From contig NZ_JACHIF010000005.1 of the NCBI RefSeq assembly GCF_014203045.1, positions 1 to 64,000 of the forward strand: DNA of 64,000 bases, in the 5' to 3' direction. Every line of letters starts with the position of its first letter. Within the stretch, counting starts at the first letter, position 1. Shown piece by piece: positions 28,441 to 37,268 of this stretch. The notes under the pieces were generated by a model that saw only the letters and a program-made list of their open reading frames with translations, was not told the DNA's origin and did no database searches. Made by a program: the position numbers and the translations under genes. Source of the stretch: Prosthecobacter dejongeii (GTDB lineage Bacteria > Verrucomicrobiota > Verrucomicrobiia > Verrucomicrobiales > Verrucomicrobiaceae).

Positions 28441-28477
28441 CCTCAGTCAGGGGCCCAGAATCCCTCTTGAGGTTTTT
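28441..28477 (+). terminator. Probable rho-independent terminator
   Basis: An imperfect hairpin (CCTCAGTCAGGG pairing with CCCTCTTGAGG) followed by TTTTTG, starting 8 bases after the stop of the giant cytochrome gene. The stem carries a bulge, so confidence is moderate. Confidence 0.55.
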
Positions 28478-28529
28478 GAATGAAGAGTGAACGCCGTTGC
28501 GCCCTCGAGGTTCAATCTTCTCACTCCTC

Positions 28530-28811
28530 ATGAAAGACCTTCAAAGCACTTTGGCCATGTGGCTCAAGGGAGTTTTGTTTCTACTCATCGGCCTGATGTC
28601 AGGCGGGATTCTGCTGATCGAGCATGGTAGCTGGCGCATGGCCTTGCTGCTAGGGCTGTGCATATGGGGTTTTTGCCGGGCCTATTACTTCGCCTTTTAT
28701 GTGATCCAGCACTGGGTGGACCCAGGCTACAAGTTCAGCGGGTTGGGGCACTTTTTAACCTATATGTGGAAGCAACGGCAGGATGATGAGGGCTCAAAGC
28801 CAAAAAATTGA
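28530..28811 (+). CDS. Small inner-membrane protein
   Basis: A 93-residue protein from ATG 28530; a TTG at 28497 in the same frame is less likely. Two hydrophobic helices are visible (about residues 8-30 and 34-58), the second ending in RAYYFAFYVIQHW. A hydrophilic C-terminus (WKQRQDDEGSKPKN) follows. It belongs to no family recognised here. It sits between the giant cytochrome gene and a toxin-antitoxin pair. The terminator candidate upstream suggests separate transcription. Confidence 0.65.
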   Translation: MKDLQSTLAMWLKGVLFLLIGLMSGGILLIEHGSWRMALLLGLCIWGFCRAYYFAFYVIQHWVDPGYKFSGLGHFLTYMWKQRQDDEGSKPKN

Positions 28812-28816
28812 TTTGT

Positions 28817-28840
28817 TATAATAACGCGAAGCGTTATTAT
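28817..28840 (+). promoter_or_regulatory. higBA promoter -10 box overlapping a palindromic operator
   Basis: A perfect 10-bp inverted repeat (28818-28827 and 28831-28840, arms ATAATAACGC/GCGTTATTAT, spacer GAA) ends 20 bases before the toxin gene. A consensus TATAAT (28817-28822) overlaps its left arm. This is the usual arrangement for autorepression by a HigA-type antitoxin. No good -35 box is visible. Binding is inferred. Confidence 0.75.
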
Positions 28841-28860
28841 ATGAAGGTAGGTCTATATGC

Positions 28861-29142
28861 ATGATTCATTCTTTTGCTTGCGACAAAACAAAGCGTCTTT
28901 TTGAACTGGAAAAAGTGAGGGCATTTCCACCAGATATCCAACGCACTGCTCTTCGTAAACTCGTCCTATTGCATGCCGTGACTGAATTGCCTCATTTGCG
29001 GGTTCCCCCTGGAAACCGCTTGGAAGCTCTCAAAGGTAACCGAAAAGGTCAACATTCCATCCGTATCAACGATCAATGGCGCATCTGTTTTCGTTGGGAA
29101 ACAGACGGGCCTCATGAAGTTGAAATCGTCGATTATCATTAA
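28861..29142 (+). CDS. higB: HigB-type toxin of a type II toxin-antitoxin system
   Basis: A 93-residue RelE/HigB-fold protein: MIHSFACDKTKRLFE, then LRKLVLLHAVTELPHLRVPPGNRLEALKGNRKGQHSIRINDQWRICF split over residues about 38-80, ending in EIVDYH. The RINDQWRICFRW strand with its basic residues and the terminal His are typical of ribosome-dependent mRNA interferases of this family. Toxin precedes antitoxin (12-base gap), which is the HigBA order. A perfect palindrome with an embedded -10 box lies just upstream. Expected role: cleavage of translated mRNA under stress, held in check by the downstream HigA protein. Confidence 0.92.
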   Translation: MIHSFACDKTKRLFELEKVRAFPPDIQRTALRKLVLLHAVTELPHLRVPPGNRLEALKGNRKGQHSIRINDQWRICFRWETDGPHEVEIVDYH

Positions 29143-29154
29143 TTTTTTGATGCT

Positions 29155-29535
29155 ATGAAAACACATCTCCCCATCCACCCTGGAGAAATCCTTCAAGAGG
29201 AGTTTCTCAGACCTTTGGGCCTGTCTGAATATCGCCTGGCACGTGACATTGTGGTATCTCCGCGCCGGATAAATGAAATCATCAGGGGCCAACGCGCGCT
29301 AACAGCGGACACAGCACTCCGGCTGTCTCGGTACTTCGAATGGCCCGCCGAGGTTTGGTTGAATCTTCAAGCTCAGTATGATCGTCAGATTGTTGAGGCG
29401 GGTATGCAAAGCACTCTGGCACTTATTAAGCCGTATCGTCCATTGGTTAAAACTTCAGCAACCTCTCTCCGCTTATCTTCATCTACGAAGACAAAAATGA
29501 TACGACGTGTGAAGATCAAGGAAGCTTCTGCGTAG
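29155..29535 (+). CDS. higA: HigA-type antitoxin with an extended C-terminus
   Basis: A 126-residue XRE-family protein. HPGEILQEEFLRPLGLS and RINEIIRGQRALTADTALRLSRYFE form the canonical HigA helix-turn-helix (about residues 7-60), followed by PAEVWLNLQAQYD. Usual HigA length is about 100 residues; here about 25 extra basic, Ser/Thr/Lys-rich residues follow position 95. It should bind HigB and, as a dimer, the palindrome at 28818-28840. Start ATG 29155 lies 12 bases after the toxin stop. Confidence 0.93.
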   Translation: MKTHLPIHPGEILQEEFLRPLGLSEYRLARDIVVSPRRINEIIRGQRALTADTALRLSRYFEWPAEVWLNLQAQYDRQIVEAGMQSTLALIKPYRPLVKTSATSLRLSSSTKTKMIRRVKIKEASA

Positions 29536-29544
29536 AAGTCTGTC

Positions 29545-30750
29545 ATGTCTCGATTTTCCAGTTTTCTCAGCCTCGCCCTTCTCGCCGCGACCGCTTTTGC
29601 TCACGCGGCAGAGCCTGCCAAGGTGCGCCTCTGGCCCGACGGCGCACCCGGGGCCAAGGGGCAGGAGGATAAAGACCAGCCCTTTGTGTATGTGTGGCCT
29701 GCGGCAAAGGAAAAGGCGAATGGCGCAGCCTTCGTGGTCTGCCCTGGCGGCGGCTACGGAGGCCTAGCAGCGGATCATGAGGGTAAGCAGGTGGCCAAGT
29801 GGTTCAATGGCATCGGCGTCTCGGCCTTTGTGTTGCATTATCGGTTAGGCAGCCAGGGTTACCATTACCCCACCCAACTCATGGATGTGCAGCGCGCCAT
29901 CCGCCATGTGCGGGCGAATGCGAAGGAATACGGCATTGACCCGAACCGCATCGGCATCATCGGTTTTTCTGCCGGCGGACATCTCAGCTCCATGGCTGCG
30001 ACCCTCTTTGATGAAAAGCCCGAGGGCATGACGAATGACGCCGTGGACCAAGTGAGCGCCCGCCCCGATGTGGCCGCGCCCACGTATGCAGTCATCTCCA
30101 TGATTGATGACTTCGCACACTCAGGTTCGCGAAAAAATCTGCTCGGGCCTAACAATACGGATGAAATGGCGCGCAAGGTGAGCACCAACCTGCAAGTGAC
30201 ACCGAAGACCCCGCCTACCTTCCTTTTTCAGACGGATGAGGATACGGTGGTGCCTGCTGAAAATGCCGTGAGCTTTTACCTGGCTTGCCGGAAAAACAGC
30301 GTGCCTGCGGAGCTGCACAGCTACCGCCCTGGTCCCCATGGGGTGGGCCTTTTCCTCGGAGATCCCGTGCTGGGTACGTGGAGTGGCCACCTGCGTGACT
30401 GGCTGCGCAATCAGGGTTTCCTCAGCCCAAAACCGAAGGCGGCCGTGAGTGGCAAGCTGAAGGTGAACGGCACTCCGGTGAGTTGGGGCAGCATCGTTTT
30501 TACTTCGGATGATCCATCTGCACCTGTGGCCTGTGCGCGTGTCATGCATGGCAATTTCAAGCTGGATGAAAAAACCGGTCCGGTGGTGGGCAAGGTAAAA
30601 CTGCGCGTCAGCTACAGCGCTGCCGATGTGCCAGGTCTGGATACCCCCGATGGCACTGCGACGACTCTTGAGCAGAAGCCCGGCAGCGGTGAGTGGATGC
30701 TGGAAATCCAGCCTGGGGAAAATAAGCTAGAACTGAATGTGGAGCGTTAG
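29545..30750 (+). CDS. Exported alpha/beta-hydrolase (esterase, acetylxylan-esterase-like)
   Basis: A 401-residue protein with a signal peptide (about 1-22, AHAAE). The hydrolase domain spans about 25-290: oxyanion-side motif VVCPGGGYGGLA, nucleophile Ser142 in GFSAGGHL, probable Asp232 in TDEDTVVP and His264 in GPHGVGL. This matches the BD-FAE/acetylxylan-esterase-like group, which removes acetyl or feruloyl groups from plant polysaccharides. Residues about 300-401 form an additional small beta domain of unknown role, resembling a carboxypeptidase-regulatory or Ig-like fold. It begins 9 bases after higA but is probably a separate unit. The polysaccharide role is inference from family. Confidence 0.88.
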   Translation: MSRFSSFLSLALLAATAFAHAAEPAKVRLWPDGAPGAKGQEDKDQPFVYVWPAAKEKANGAAFVVCPGGGYGGLAADHEGKQVAKWFNGIGVSAFVLHYRLGSQGYHYPTQLMDVQRAIRHVRANAKEYGIDPNRIGIIGFSAGGHLSSMAATLFDEKPEGMTNDAVDQVSARPDVAAPTYAVISMIDDFAHSGSRKNLLGPNNTDEMARKVSTNLQVTPKTPPTFLFQTDEDTVVPAENAVSFYLACRKNSVPAELHSYRPGPHGVGLFLGDPVLGTWSGHLRDWLRNQGFLSPKPKAAVSGKLKVNGTPVSWGSIVFTSDDPSAPVACARVMHGNFKLDEKTGPVVGKVKLRVSYSAADVPGLDTPDGTATTLEQKPGSGEWMLEIQPGENKLELNVER

Positions 30751-30900
30751 TCCTGCTGAGACTGGTAATGCCTGGTGGGCAGCGAAGTCTTAAAATCTCT
30801 TTGGCTGCTCGCAATACTTGTATTTTACTTACATCATTCCAATCGGATTGTTTTGCTAAGAGTGTCACAGTGCTGACGGTTTGAGGCTATAAGCGAGGGT

Positions 30901-33900
30901 ATGTCTCGTTTACTCCCCCCCGAACTTGTCAGGTTTCTCTTCGTCTTTTTACTAGCAGTCGGTTCGCTGCATTCGCAGGTGCCCACGTTTGTTGTTAGTA
31001 ACACCAATGACAGTGGCGTGGGATCACTGCGTCAGGCGATTGCTGATGCGAACATTGCGGGTGGCAATCCCACCGTCACCTTTGATGCCGCAGCATTCGC
31101 CACGCCTCAGGTCATCACTTTGGCCACAAGCTTATCGGTCACCACTTCCATGACCGTTCAGGGGCCTGGTGCTGGCTTGGTGACGATTTCTGGCAACAAT
31201 TCAGTCCGTGTTTGGGTGGTGAGTGGAGGAGTTTCCTTCACTCTGCGGGATGCGACGGTGAGCAATGGCTCCGCCAATGGTGGAGCGGGCCTACTGGTCG
31301 GTTCGACTTGCCATCTCACCCTTTTCCAGTGTGTGATTTCTAACAACGTCAGTGGTGCCACGGGTGGTGGGATCTTGCATCAGGGCGGTGGAGGGACAAT
31401 AACGATCGATAGATCGTCGTTCATTGCCAATGCCACGAGTAGCTCGACTGGCGGTGCCGGGATTGAATCAGCCGCCGTGACCAACAGGATCTCGAACACG
31501 ACTTTCAGCGGCCAGCTCGCCGATACATCCGGGGCTGCCTATCGCAATTCCGGTGCAGGCGTCGCCAGTTTTTTCACGAACTGCACCTTCTCAGGCAATA
31601 CCGCTGCAACCGCTGGTGGTGGTGCTATCCGGATTCAAACGGGTATCGGGAATATTCTGGTGCTGAACCATTGTACGATCACCAATAACCGGGTCGTTAC
31701 CGGGACAGGCGGGGGAATCAATGTGGCCTCGGGTGTTCCTTTGCTTCTGAACAACTGCTTGGTGGCTGATAACTATATTGGTGGTTTTCCTAGCACGACC
31801 CGTTCTGATGTTAGCGGCCCGATCCTTGGGGCGAGCTCCAACAACCTGATTGGCTCAGATAGCGATATCACAGGCATTGCGAATGGGACGAATGGGAACA
31901 TCCTTGGAACTGCTGGTGTTCCTGTGGACCCACTCGTCGGCGTGCTCAGTGACAATGGAGGTCCCACACAGACTCATGCTTTGTTGCAGGGTAGCCCAGC
32001 GATCAATGTCGGCGCGACCCCATCAGAGACCCAGAGCGTGTTTTTGAGCAACAACTCAGGGGGCACCTTCACGCTGACTTTTAATGGCCAGACCACTTCT
32101 TCGTTGTCTGGCACCTCCACAGCAGCGGTCGTCCAGGCTGCACTTGAAGCTCTCCCCGCCGTGGGCCTTGGCAACGTCGTGGTGCAACAAATCGGTACAC
32201 GTTATGTGGTCACTTTCACCGGTATTCTGGCGGCTGCCAACCAGCCTGAGCTGATTAGCAACACCGTAGGCGGACTCACGGTCACGGTTTCAACCTTCGC
32301 GGAAGGTGGACTGCCTGCCTTTGATCAACGCGGCAGCGGCTTTTTACGTGCTGTGGGTGTTGTGGACATTGGTGCCCTGGAAGTACAACGCGAGTTCCAC
32401 ATCCTTGCGAATACAGTCACTGCCGATGAGGGCACGGGCGGCACGACCACGGCGTTCAACTTCACCGTGAGCCGCACGGGCAGCACTGCGGGCGTGACCA
32501 CAGTGGACTACACCGTCATCGGTTCCGGCCTCAATCCGGCGAATGCGGCTGACTTTGGCGGCACTTTCCCCAGCGGAACAGTCACGATTGCGGATGGGCA
32601 GATCTCGGCCCCCGTCACGGTGATCAATGTCAGCCATGATTCCCTCGTGGAAAACGACGAAACCTTTGATGTCGTCCTCAGCAATCCTGCCGCGCTTTAC
32701 ACCATCGCCACTGGCACGGCGACCTCCACCATCACCAATGACGACACGGCGACCGTCAGCATCGCGAAGATCAATGACGGCGCCGAACTGGCTGTGCCGC
32801 AAGATGGTCTCTTCCGTGTGACCCAGTCGGCGGTCAGCTCTAGCGATACCGTCCTCAGCTACAGTGTGGCTGGCACGGCGACTCCAGGTACGGATTACAC
32901 CGCTCTCGCTGGCAGCGTCACCCTTTTGGCAGGTCAGCTCACGGCAGACATCGCGGTGGAGGTGCTCAACGATGCGAATGCCTCAGAAGTTCTGGAAACG
33001 GTGATCGTCACGCTTACCGCTGTCACTGCTGGTAGCCCAGGAGTGGCTCTTGGTTCGCCGACTTCTGCCACAGTGGACATCGCAGCGGAAGTGAGTTCCG
33101 GACCGGTGACGGTGCCAGTCAGTTCGTCGCTTGGAGATACGGTGACGGGTAATGGTGCTCCTGGAGCGGATGGAACGACCAACATTGGCAACTTCGACAT
33201 CCTGCGTCGTGGGGCCTTCCTGGCGGAGAATAGTGATCTGGTCTTCCCGGGTTCTCTGGCAGTGGGTAGTGGGTCGCCTGCCGTGACATTGGACAATTCT
33301 CAAGGCCTCTGGAAGGGCACTGGCAGCGGTTTGCGCCTCATCGCCCGCACGGGCACCCCTGTGCCAGACATCTCAGGGGCAGTGTTTGATTACCTGCCCA
33401 TCGTCCCCGCCATCACCGATGCGGGAGAGATCACTATCCTGGCCAGCCTGCGCATCGGCATCGGTGCCGTGACTGTCAACGACGACACGGGCATCTGGAG
33501 TGAAGTGGGGGGCGGCGGTCTCAGCCTCGTCCTTCGTGAAGGGGATGCCGTTCCTGGCCTAGCGGGTGTGCAGGTGGGTCGCCTGGCCTCAGGAGCTTAC
33601 GCCACAGCCACGACCGGAGCGACCACGGGCGAAACGGCTTTCTCCGTCATCTTCAAAGGAGCCAGCACGGATACGGCCATCCTGCGTGCTAGCGTCAACG
33701 GCGCGACGGTGGCCGTTCAGGTGGTGGCTCGTGAAAATAGCCTCGCTCCAGGCACCGCCCTTCAGTTTGGCAACATCGCTGGCAGCTACTCAGACCCCGC
33801 CCGTATGGATGCGGCGGGGAATCTTGTCTTTGCTGCCCTGACGAAGCCTGGCAACAAGGAAGGCCTCTGGTATCAGCCGGTCGGCGGCAGCTTGACCAAG

Positions 33901-34659
33901 GTCCTGATGGCAGATGACACCGCCCCTGGTACTGGTGGCGCTACCTTCAGCAGGATCCAGCGCCCTTCCATCGGCAGCAATGGGCGCATCGCCTTCCGCG
34001 CCATGTTGAATGCGAATGGCGACAACAGCACCAGCCAGCGTAACGATGGCATCTGGTTCGGGGATGCGGCCAATCCAGCCAGCTTCACCTGCATCCTCCG
34101 TCGTGGGGATACCAATGCCACGGTAACGGGCCTCACAGCGACACAGAAAGTCGGCAATGTCTGGGGCGGTTGGCTGGGCAATGGCAACCGGGGAGCCTGG
34201 AAAGGCTGGGTGGACATGGATGGCAATGGCACCAGCGCCCCGCCGACCGATGTGCACGGCATCTACGCCACCACTTCAGGCAGCATGGAATTGATCGTCA
34301 AAGTGGGCGATGCAGCTCCAGGGGTCGCCGGCGCGACCTTCACGGGTTTTGACTTGCCCCTCGTCGGCGGTCAGGAGCAGACGGCTTTTCTGGGGAACAT
34401 CGCGGGTCCGGGTGTCACCACCACGAATAACCAAGGCGTTTGGAGAGAAGCTGCGAATGGCGGCGGTTTGGCCCTGGTGCTTCGCTCGGGCGATGTCATC
34501 ACCACCACCCAGGGAGCTAAGACCGTCCAAGCGATCGACTTCCCAGGCTCTGGGCAGACGGATCGCCGCTGGGAGCAGCCCGTCATGGACAGCAATGGCC
34601 GCATCCTGATGAACGTCATTTTCACCGATGGCAGCAGCAGCCAGATCGTTTCACCCTAA
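30901..34659 (+). CDS. Giant secreted beta-helix / Calx-beta / NxxGxxAF-repeat protein
   Basis: A 1252-residue protein with a signal peptide (about 1-26). Residues about 30-380 have the parallel beta-helix pattern of polymorphic outer-membrane-like and choice-of-anchor Q proteins, including VVSNTNDSGVGSLRQAIADAN and GGPTQTHALLQGSPAINVG. Two Calx-beta domains follow (about 505-610 and 615-730, VTIADGQISAPVTV, SLVENDETFDVVLSNP). From about 740 to the end are repeats of the kind named choice-of-anchor tandem repeat NxxGxxAF (GLWKGTGSGLRLIARTG, NGRIAFRAML, GVWREAANGG). No C-terminal sorting signal or barrel is visible. An adhesin-like surface protein is likely. Confidence 0.85.
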   Translation: MSRLLPPELVRFLFVFLLAVGSLHSQVPTFVVSNTNDSGVGSLRQAIADANIAGGNPTVTFDAAAFATPQVITLATSLSVTTSMTVQGPGAGLVTISGNNSVRVWVVSGGVSFTLRDATVSNGSANGGAGLLVGSTCHLTLFQCVISNNVSGATGGGILHQGGGGTITIDRSSFIANATSSSTGGAGIESAAVTNRISNTTFSGQLADTSGAAYRNSGAGVASFFTNCTFSGNTAATAGGGAIRIQTGIGNILVLNHCTITNNRVVTGTGGGINVASGVPLLLNNCLVADNYIGGFPSTTRSDVSGPILGASSNNLIGSDSDITGIANGTNGNILGTAGVPVDPLVGVLSDNGGPTQTHALLQGSPAINVGATPSETQSVFLSNNSGGTFTLTFNGQTTSSLSGTSTAAVVQAALEALPAVGLGNVVVQQIGTRYVVTFTGILAAANQPELISNTVGGLTVTVSTFAEGGLPAFDQRGSGFLRAVGVVDIGALEVQREFHILANTVTADEGTGGTTTAFNFTVSRTGSTAGVTTVDYTVIGSGLNPANAADFGGTFPSGTVTIADGQISAPVTVINVSHDSLVENDETFDVVLSNPAALYTIATGTATSTITNDDTATVSIAKINDGAELAVPQDGLFRVTQSAVSSSDTVLSYSVAGTATPGTDYTALAGSVTLLAGQLTADIAVEVLNDANASEVLETVIVTLTAVTAGSPGVALGSPTSATVDIAAEVSSGPVTVPVSSSLGDTVTGNGAPGADGTTNIGNFDILRRGAFLAENSDLVFPGSLAVGSGSPAVTLDNSQGLWKGTGSGLRLIARTGTPVPDISGAVFDYLPIVPAITDAGEITILASLRIGIGAVTVNDDTGIWSEVGGGGLSLVLREGDAVPGLAGVQVGRLASGAYATATTGATTGETAFSVIFKGASTDTAILRASVNGATVAVQVVARENSLAPGTALQFGNIAGSYSDPARMDAAGNLVFAALTKPGNKEGLWYQPVGGSLTKVLMADDTAPGTGGATFSRIQRPSIGSNGRIAFRAMLNANGDNSTSQRNDGIWFGDAANPASFTCILRRGDTNATVTGLTATQKVGNVWGGWLGNGNRGAWKGWVDMDGNGTSAPPTDVHGIYATTSGSMELIVKVGDAAPGVAGATFTGFDLPLVGGQEQTAFLGNIAGPGVTTTNNQGVWREAANGGGLALVLRSGDVITTTQGAKTVQAIDFPGSGQTDRRWEQPVMDSNGRILMNVIFTDGSSSQIVSP

Positions 34660-34802
34660 AACGGCGAAGGCTGGATGAAGCGTGTTTCGCAGCCTCAGCG
34701 GCGCGCTTTCATCGCTCCATGAGCCGAAATGTAGGCTAAAGCGACCTCATTTGTCGGTTCATCTCCCTCTCTAGAAGTCGCAGGTTTACATCCGGATGTG
34801 CT

Positions 34803-35750
34803 GTGGACAAAGGCGGAAAACTGGCGAACAGCAGAGGGGGCGGATTATTTCGGTGTTGGAAAAAGAACGCGATTTTGAACAATTCGTTCTCTTCAGGCAT
34901 CTTAACCAGTTCGACCAAAACCACCGTGATACCCAACTTGAACGTGTTTGTCCTCAGCACGGCGCTTGCCGTCGTGCTTCCGGTCCACGTCTGGAGCCAG
35001 GAGACGGTGGCGCCAAACTCCATCGCAGCCAGTGCTGGGGAGTTTGTGGCGAGGGTCATTTTTTGGACGGAGGACCAGACGCCGGCGGACTTTTTGGAGA
35101 TGGCAGGGCAGCACACCAAAGCACGCTGGCGAACGATGTATCGGCCGCAGCCTCCCTCCCCCACGGCCGACCGTAACAAGGCGGCTTTCACACTTGGCAG
35201 CTTGATCGGGGAAACATTCCTCATTTGGGAGGCCGGAGATTCCCAGCAGTTTCGCAATAACAACCAGGACATCGTCACCTACTGCCGCATGCTGGGCCTG
35301 GGTGAAAAGATGAAACCCCGCCTCATGGCGCAGGCCAAAATGGCGGAAATGGATGAGTGGAAAGACCTCCGCCAGGAGATTGTGGACGGTCACCAGGAAC
35401 TCCTCCGCCTTCTGCGCGAGCAGATGGATGACGACCTCGCCGTGCTGGTGGATATCGGGGCCTGGATGCGCTCTCTGGAGATCGTCTCCAAGCTGGTGGT
35501 GGAGATCCCCGATGTGGACAAGCGCCCTTTGTGCATCGGCTCCCCCGCTTTGCTGGCGGACTTGCGTCAGGATTTTTCAACGCTCGGTGAGAATACCCGC
35601 CGCTCCACCCTTGTGCAGCCAGTGATCGGGGTGCTGACAGAGCTGGAAAAAGTCTGGAACGATAAAAATACCGGTCCTCCCACGCAGGGCATGGTGGCCC
35701 GCACGCATGATCAATTGCGTGAGGTGATGGAAGAGCTGACGCTGAAGTAG
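34803..35750 (+). CDS. Exported helical protein of unknown function
   Basis: The frame begins at GTG 34803. The segment with signal-peptide character (VFVLSTALAVVLPVHVWSQE) starts at residue about 49, so GTG 34926 (about 275 residues) or an internal TTG near 34875 may be the true start; no ribosome site decides it. The mature part (from about residue 70) is alpha-helical, with no Cys clusters or catalytic motifs. It is rich in Glu/Asp/Lys with several Met-Ala pairs (KMKPRLMAQAKMAEMDEWKDL). Family not recognised. The stop is about 100 bases from the ATP-grasp-like gene. Confidence 0.68.
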   Translation: MDKGGKLANSRGGGLFRCWKKNAILNNSFSSGILTSSTKTTVIPNLNVFVLSTALAVVLPVHVWSQETVAPNSIAASAGEFVARVIFWTEDQTPADFLEMAGQHTKARWRTMYRPQPPSPTADRNKAAFTLGSLIGETFLIWEAGDSQQFRNNNQDIVTYCRMLGLGEKMKPRLMAQAKMAEMDEWKDLRQEIVDGHQELLRLLREQMDDDLAVLVDIGAWMRSLEIVSKLVVEIPDVDKRPLCIGSPALLADLRQDFSTLGENTRRSTLVQPVIGVLTELEKVWNDKNTGPPTQGMVARTHDQLREVMEELTLK

Positions 35751-35848
35751 GCGCAGACTGGCCGCGCATTTCTGCCGATGCTTCCCATTGAGCGAGGCTG
35801 GGGGTGATGCAAGTATGCACGCCGAGCCTTTGAAAATCTTCCCCCTCG

Positions 35849-37210
35849 ATGGCCCTAGATCATCCCATGGATCTGGGAGCCTCGTTAGATTCTCCAGTTA
35901 TGTCCCCCGCAGAACGCATCTCCCACATTCGCCAGAGCTTCCCTGGGGAGGGCATGTTCCGTGACAAGGAGTGGGTGCTTTCCCCCGAAGCCTTCGCGCT
36001 GGATTCGGCGACGGTGGAGTTGATCGAGAAACTGGGCCCAGCTCTGCGGGCCTTTCAGCGCGCGTGCAATCGGCTGTATTTTGAAAGCTTGGAAAAACCC
36101 GAGATCGCCTGGGTCGCCGAGTTGATAGACCAGGGCAAGCCAGCCCATGTCATCGCTCTGGGGCGGGAGGCCCGCTGGCGGGATGATTTACCCGGCGTGC
36201 TGCGGCCAGACCTGGTGCTGACCGAGGATGGTGTCTGTATTTCGGAGCTGGATTCCCTCCCAGGGGGCATCGGCCTCACTGGCTGGCTGAATGAAACCTA
36301 CGCCGCCCTGGGCCAGCCCGTTCTGGGCGGTGGCGCAGGCATGGTGGAAGGATTTGCCGCCGCTTTTCCCGGCGAGGACATCCTCATTTCCCGCGAGTCG
36401 GGCGATTACCAACCGGAGATGGAGTGGCTGGTGGGCAAGCTCAATGAACGAGGCAGCGGTTTTCCCCGCAGTGTCATGAATCCCTGGAACCTGACGCCGC
36501 GCGAGCTCGCTGGCTCCAGCGTGTACCGTTTCTTTGAGTTGTTCGATCTCGATAACGTGGACCTCGCCACTGAGATGCTGAAGATGGCGCGGGAAGGGGA
36601 GCTGAATTTTTCCCCGCCGCTCAAGGCCTTCCTGGAGGAAAAGCTGTGGCTTGTGCTGTTCTGGTCGCCACCGCTCCAGGACTTCTGGCGCGAGGCCCTG
36701 GGTCTGGCGGACTATGAACTGCTGCAAAAATGCATCCCCCAGGGTTGGGTGGTGGACCCTGCGCCTCTGCCGCCCTTTGCGGTGTATCCAGGCCTGAATA
36801 TCCAATCCTGGCAGGAGGCGAAAAAATTTGGCGGCAAGCAGCGGGAACTGGTGCTGAAGATCAGTGGTTTTTCCGAGGTCGGCTGGGGCTCGCGCAGTGT
36901 CTCCATTGGCCATGATCTATCCCAGGAGCAGTGGTCCGCCGCTCTGGATGAAGCCCTGGCCAGTTTCCCCACAAACCCTTTTGTGATGCAGCGTTTCCAT
37001 CGTGCACGGTTGGTGAATCACCCCGCTTGGAACGAGGAACGGCAGGAAACGGCGATGATGAAGTCCCGCGTTCGCCTTTGCCCCTACTATTTTGTCCCCC
37101 AGGGTACGGAGGAGACGCGACTGGGTGGGGTGCTGGCCACAGTGTGCCCGGCAGATAAAAAGATCCTCCACGGCATGCGGGATGCCATGATGCTGCCCTG
37201 TGTGGGCTGA
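35849..37210 (+). CDS. ATP-grasp-like protein beside an ovothiol-type methyltransferase
   Basis: A 453-residue cytosolic protein without a leader. Residues about 95-145 read HVIALGREARWRDDLPGVLRPDL then ISELDSLPGGIGLTGWLNETY. The C-terminal third contains ELVLKISGFSEVGWGSRSV, a potential Lys-Gly loop, and FVMQRF, a Gln/Arg strand; together with an Asp/Glu-rich end these resemble circularly permuted ATP-grasp ligases. The key ligands cannot be proven by eye. It lies 58 bases upstream of the ovothiol-type methyltransferase on the same strand, with which it may form an operon. It may ligate an amino acid or peptide to a thiol compound; this is inference. Could instead be an unrelated conserved hypothetical. 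Confidence 0.7.
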   Translation: MALDHPMDLGASLDSPVMSPAERISHIRQSFPGEGMFRDKEWVLSPEAFALDSATVELIEKLGPALRAFQRACNRLYFESLEKPEIAWVAELIDQGKPAHVIALGREARWRDDLPGVLRPDLVLTEDGVCISELDSLPGGIGLTGWLNETYAALGQPVLGGGAGMVEGFAAAFPGEDILISRESGDYQPEMEWLVGKLNERGSGFPRSVMNPWNLTPRELAGSSVYRFFELFDLDNVDLATEMLKMAREGELNFSPPLKAFLEEKLWLVLFWSPPLQDFWREALGLADYELLQKCIPQGWVVDPAPLPPFAVYPGLNIQSWQEAKKFGGKQRELVLKISGFSEVGWGSRSVSIGHDLSQEQWSAALDEALASFPTNPFVMQRFHRARLVNHPAWNEERQETAMMKSRVRLCPYYFVPQGTEETRLGGVLATVCPADKKILHGMRDAMMLPCVG

Positions 37211-37268
37211 CCACTTTTCTGAAGCTGTTGCTTCCACCCCTTGCCGCCCAGGCGTAGCCTCAGGCTCC

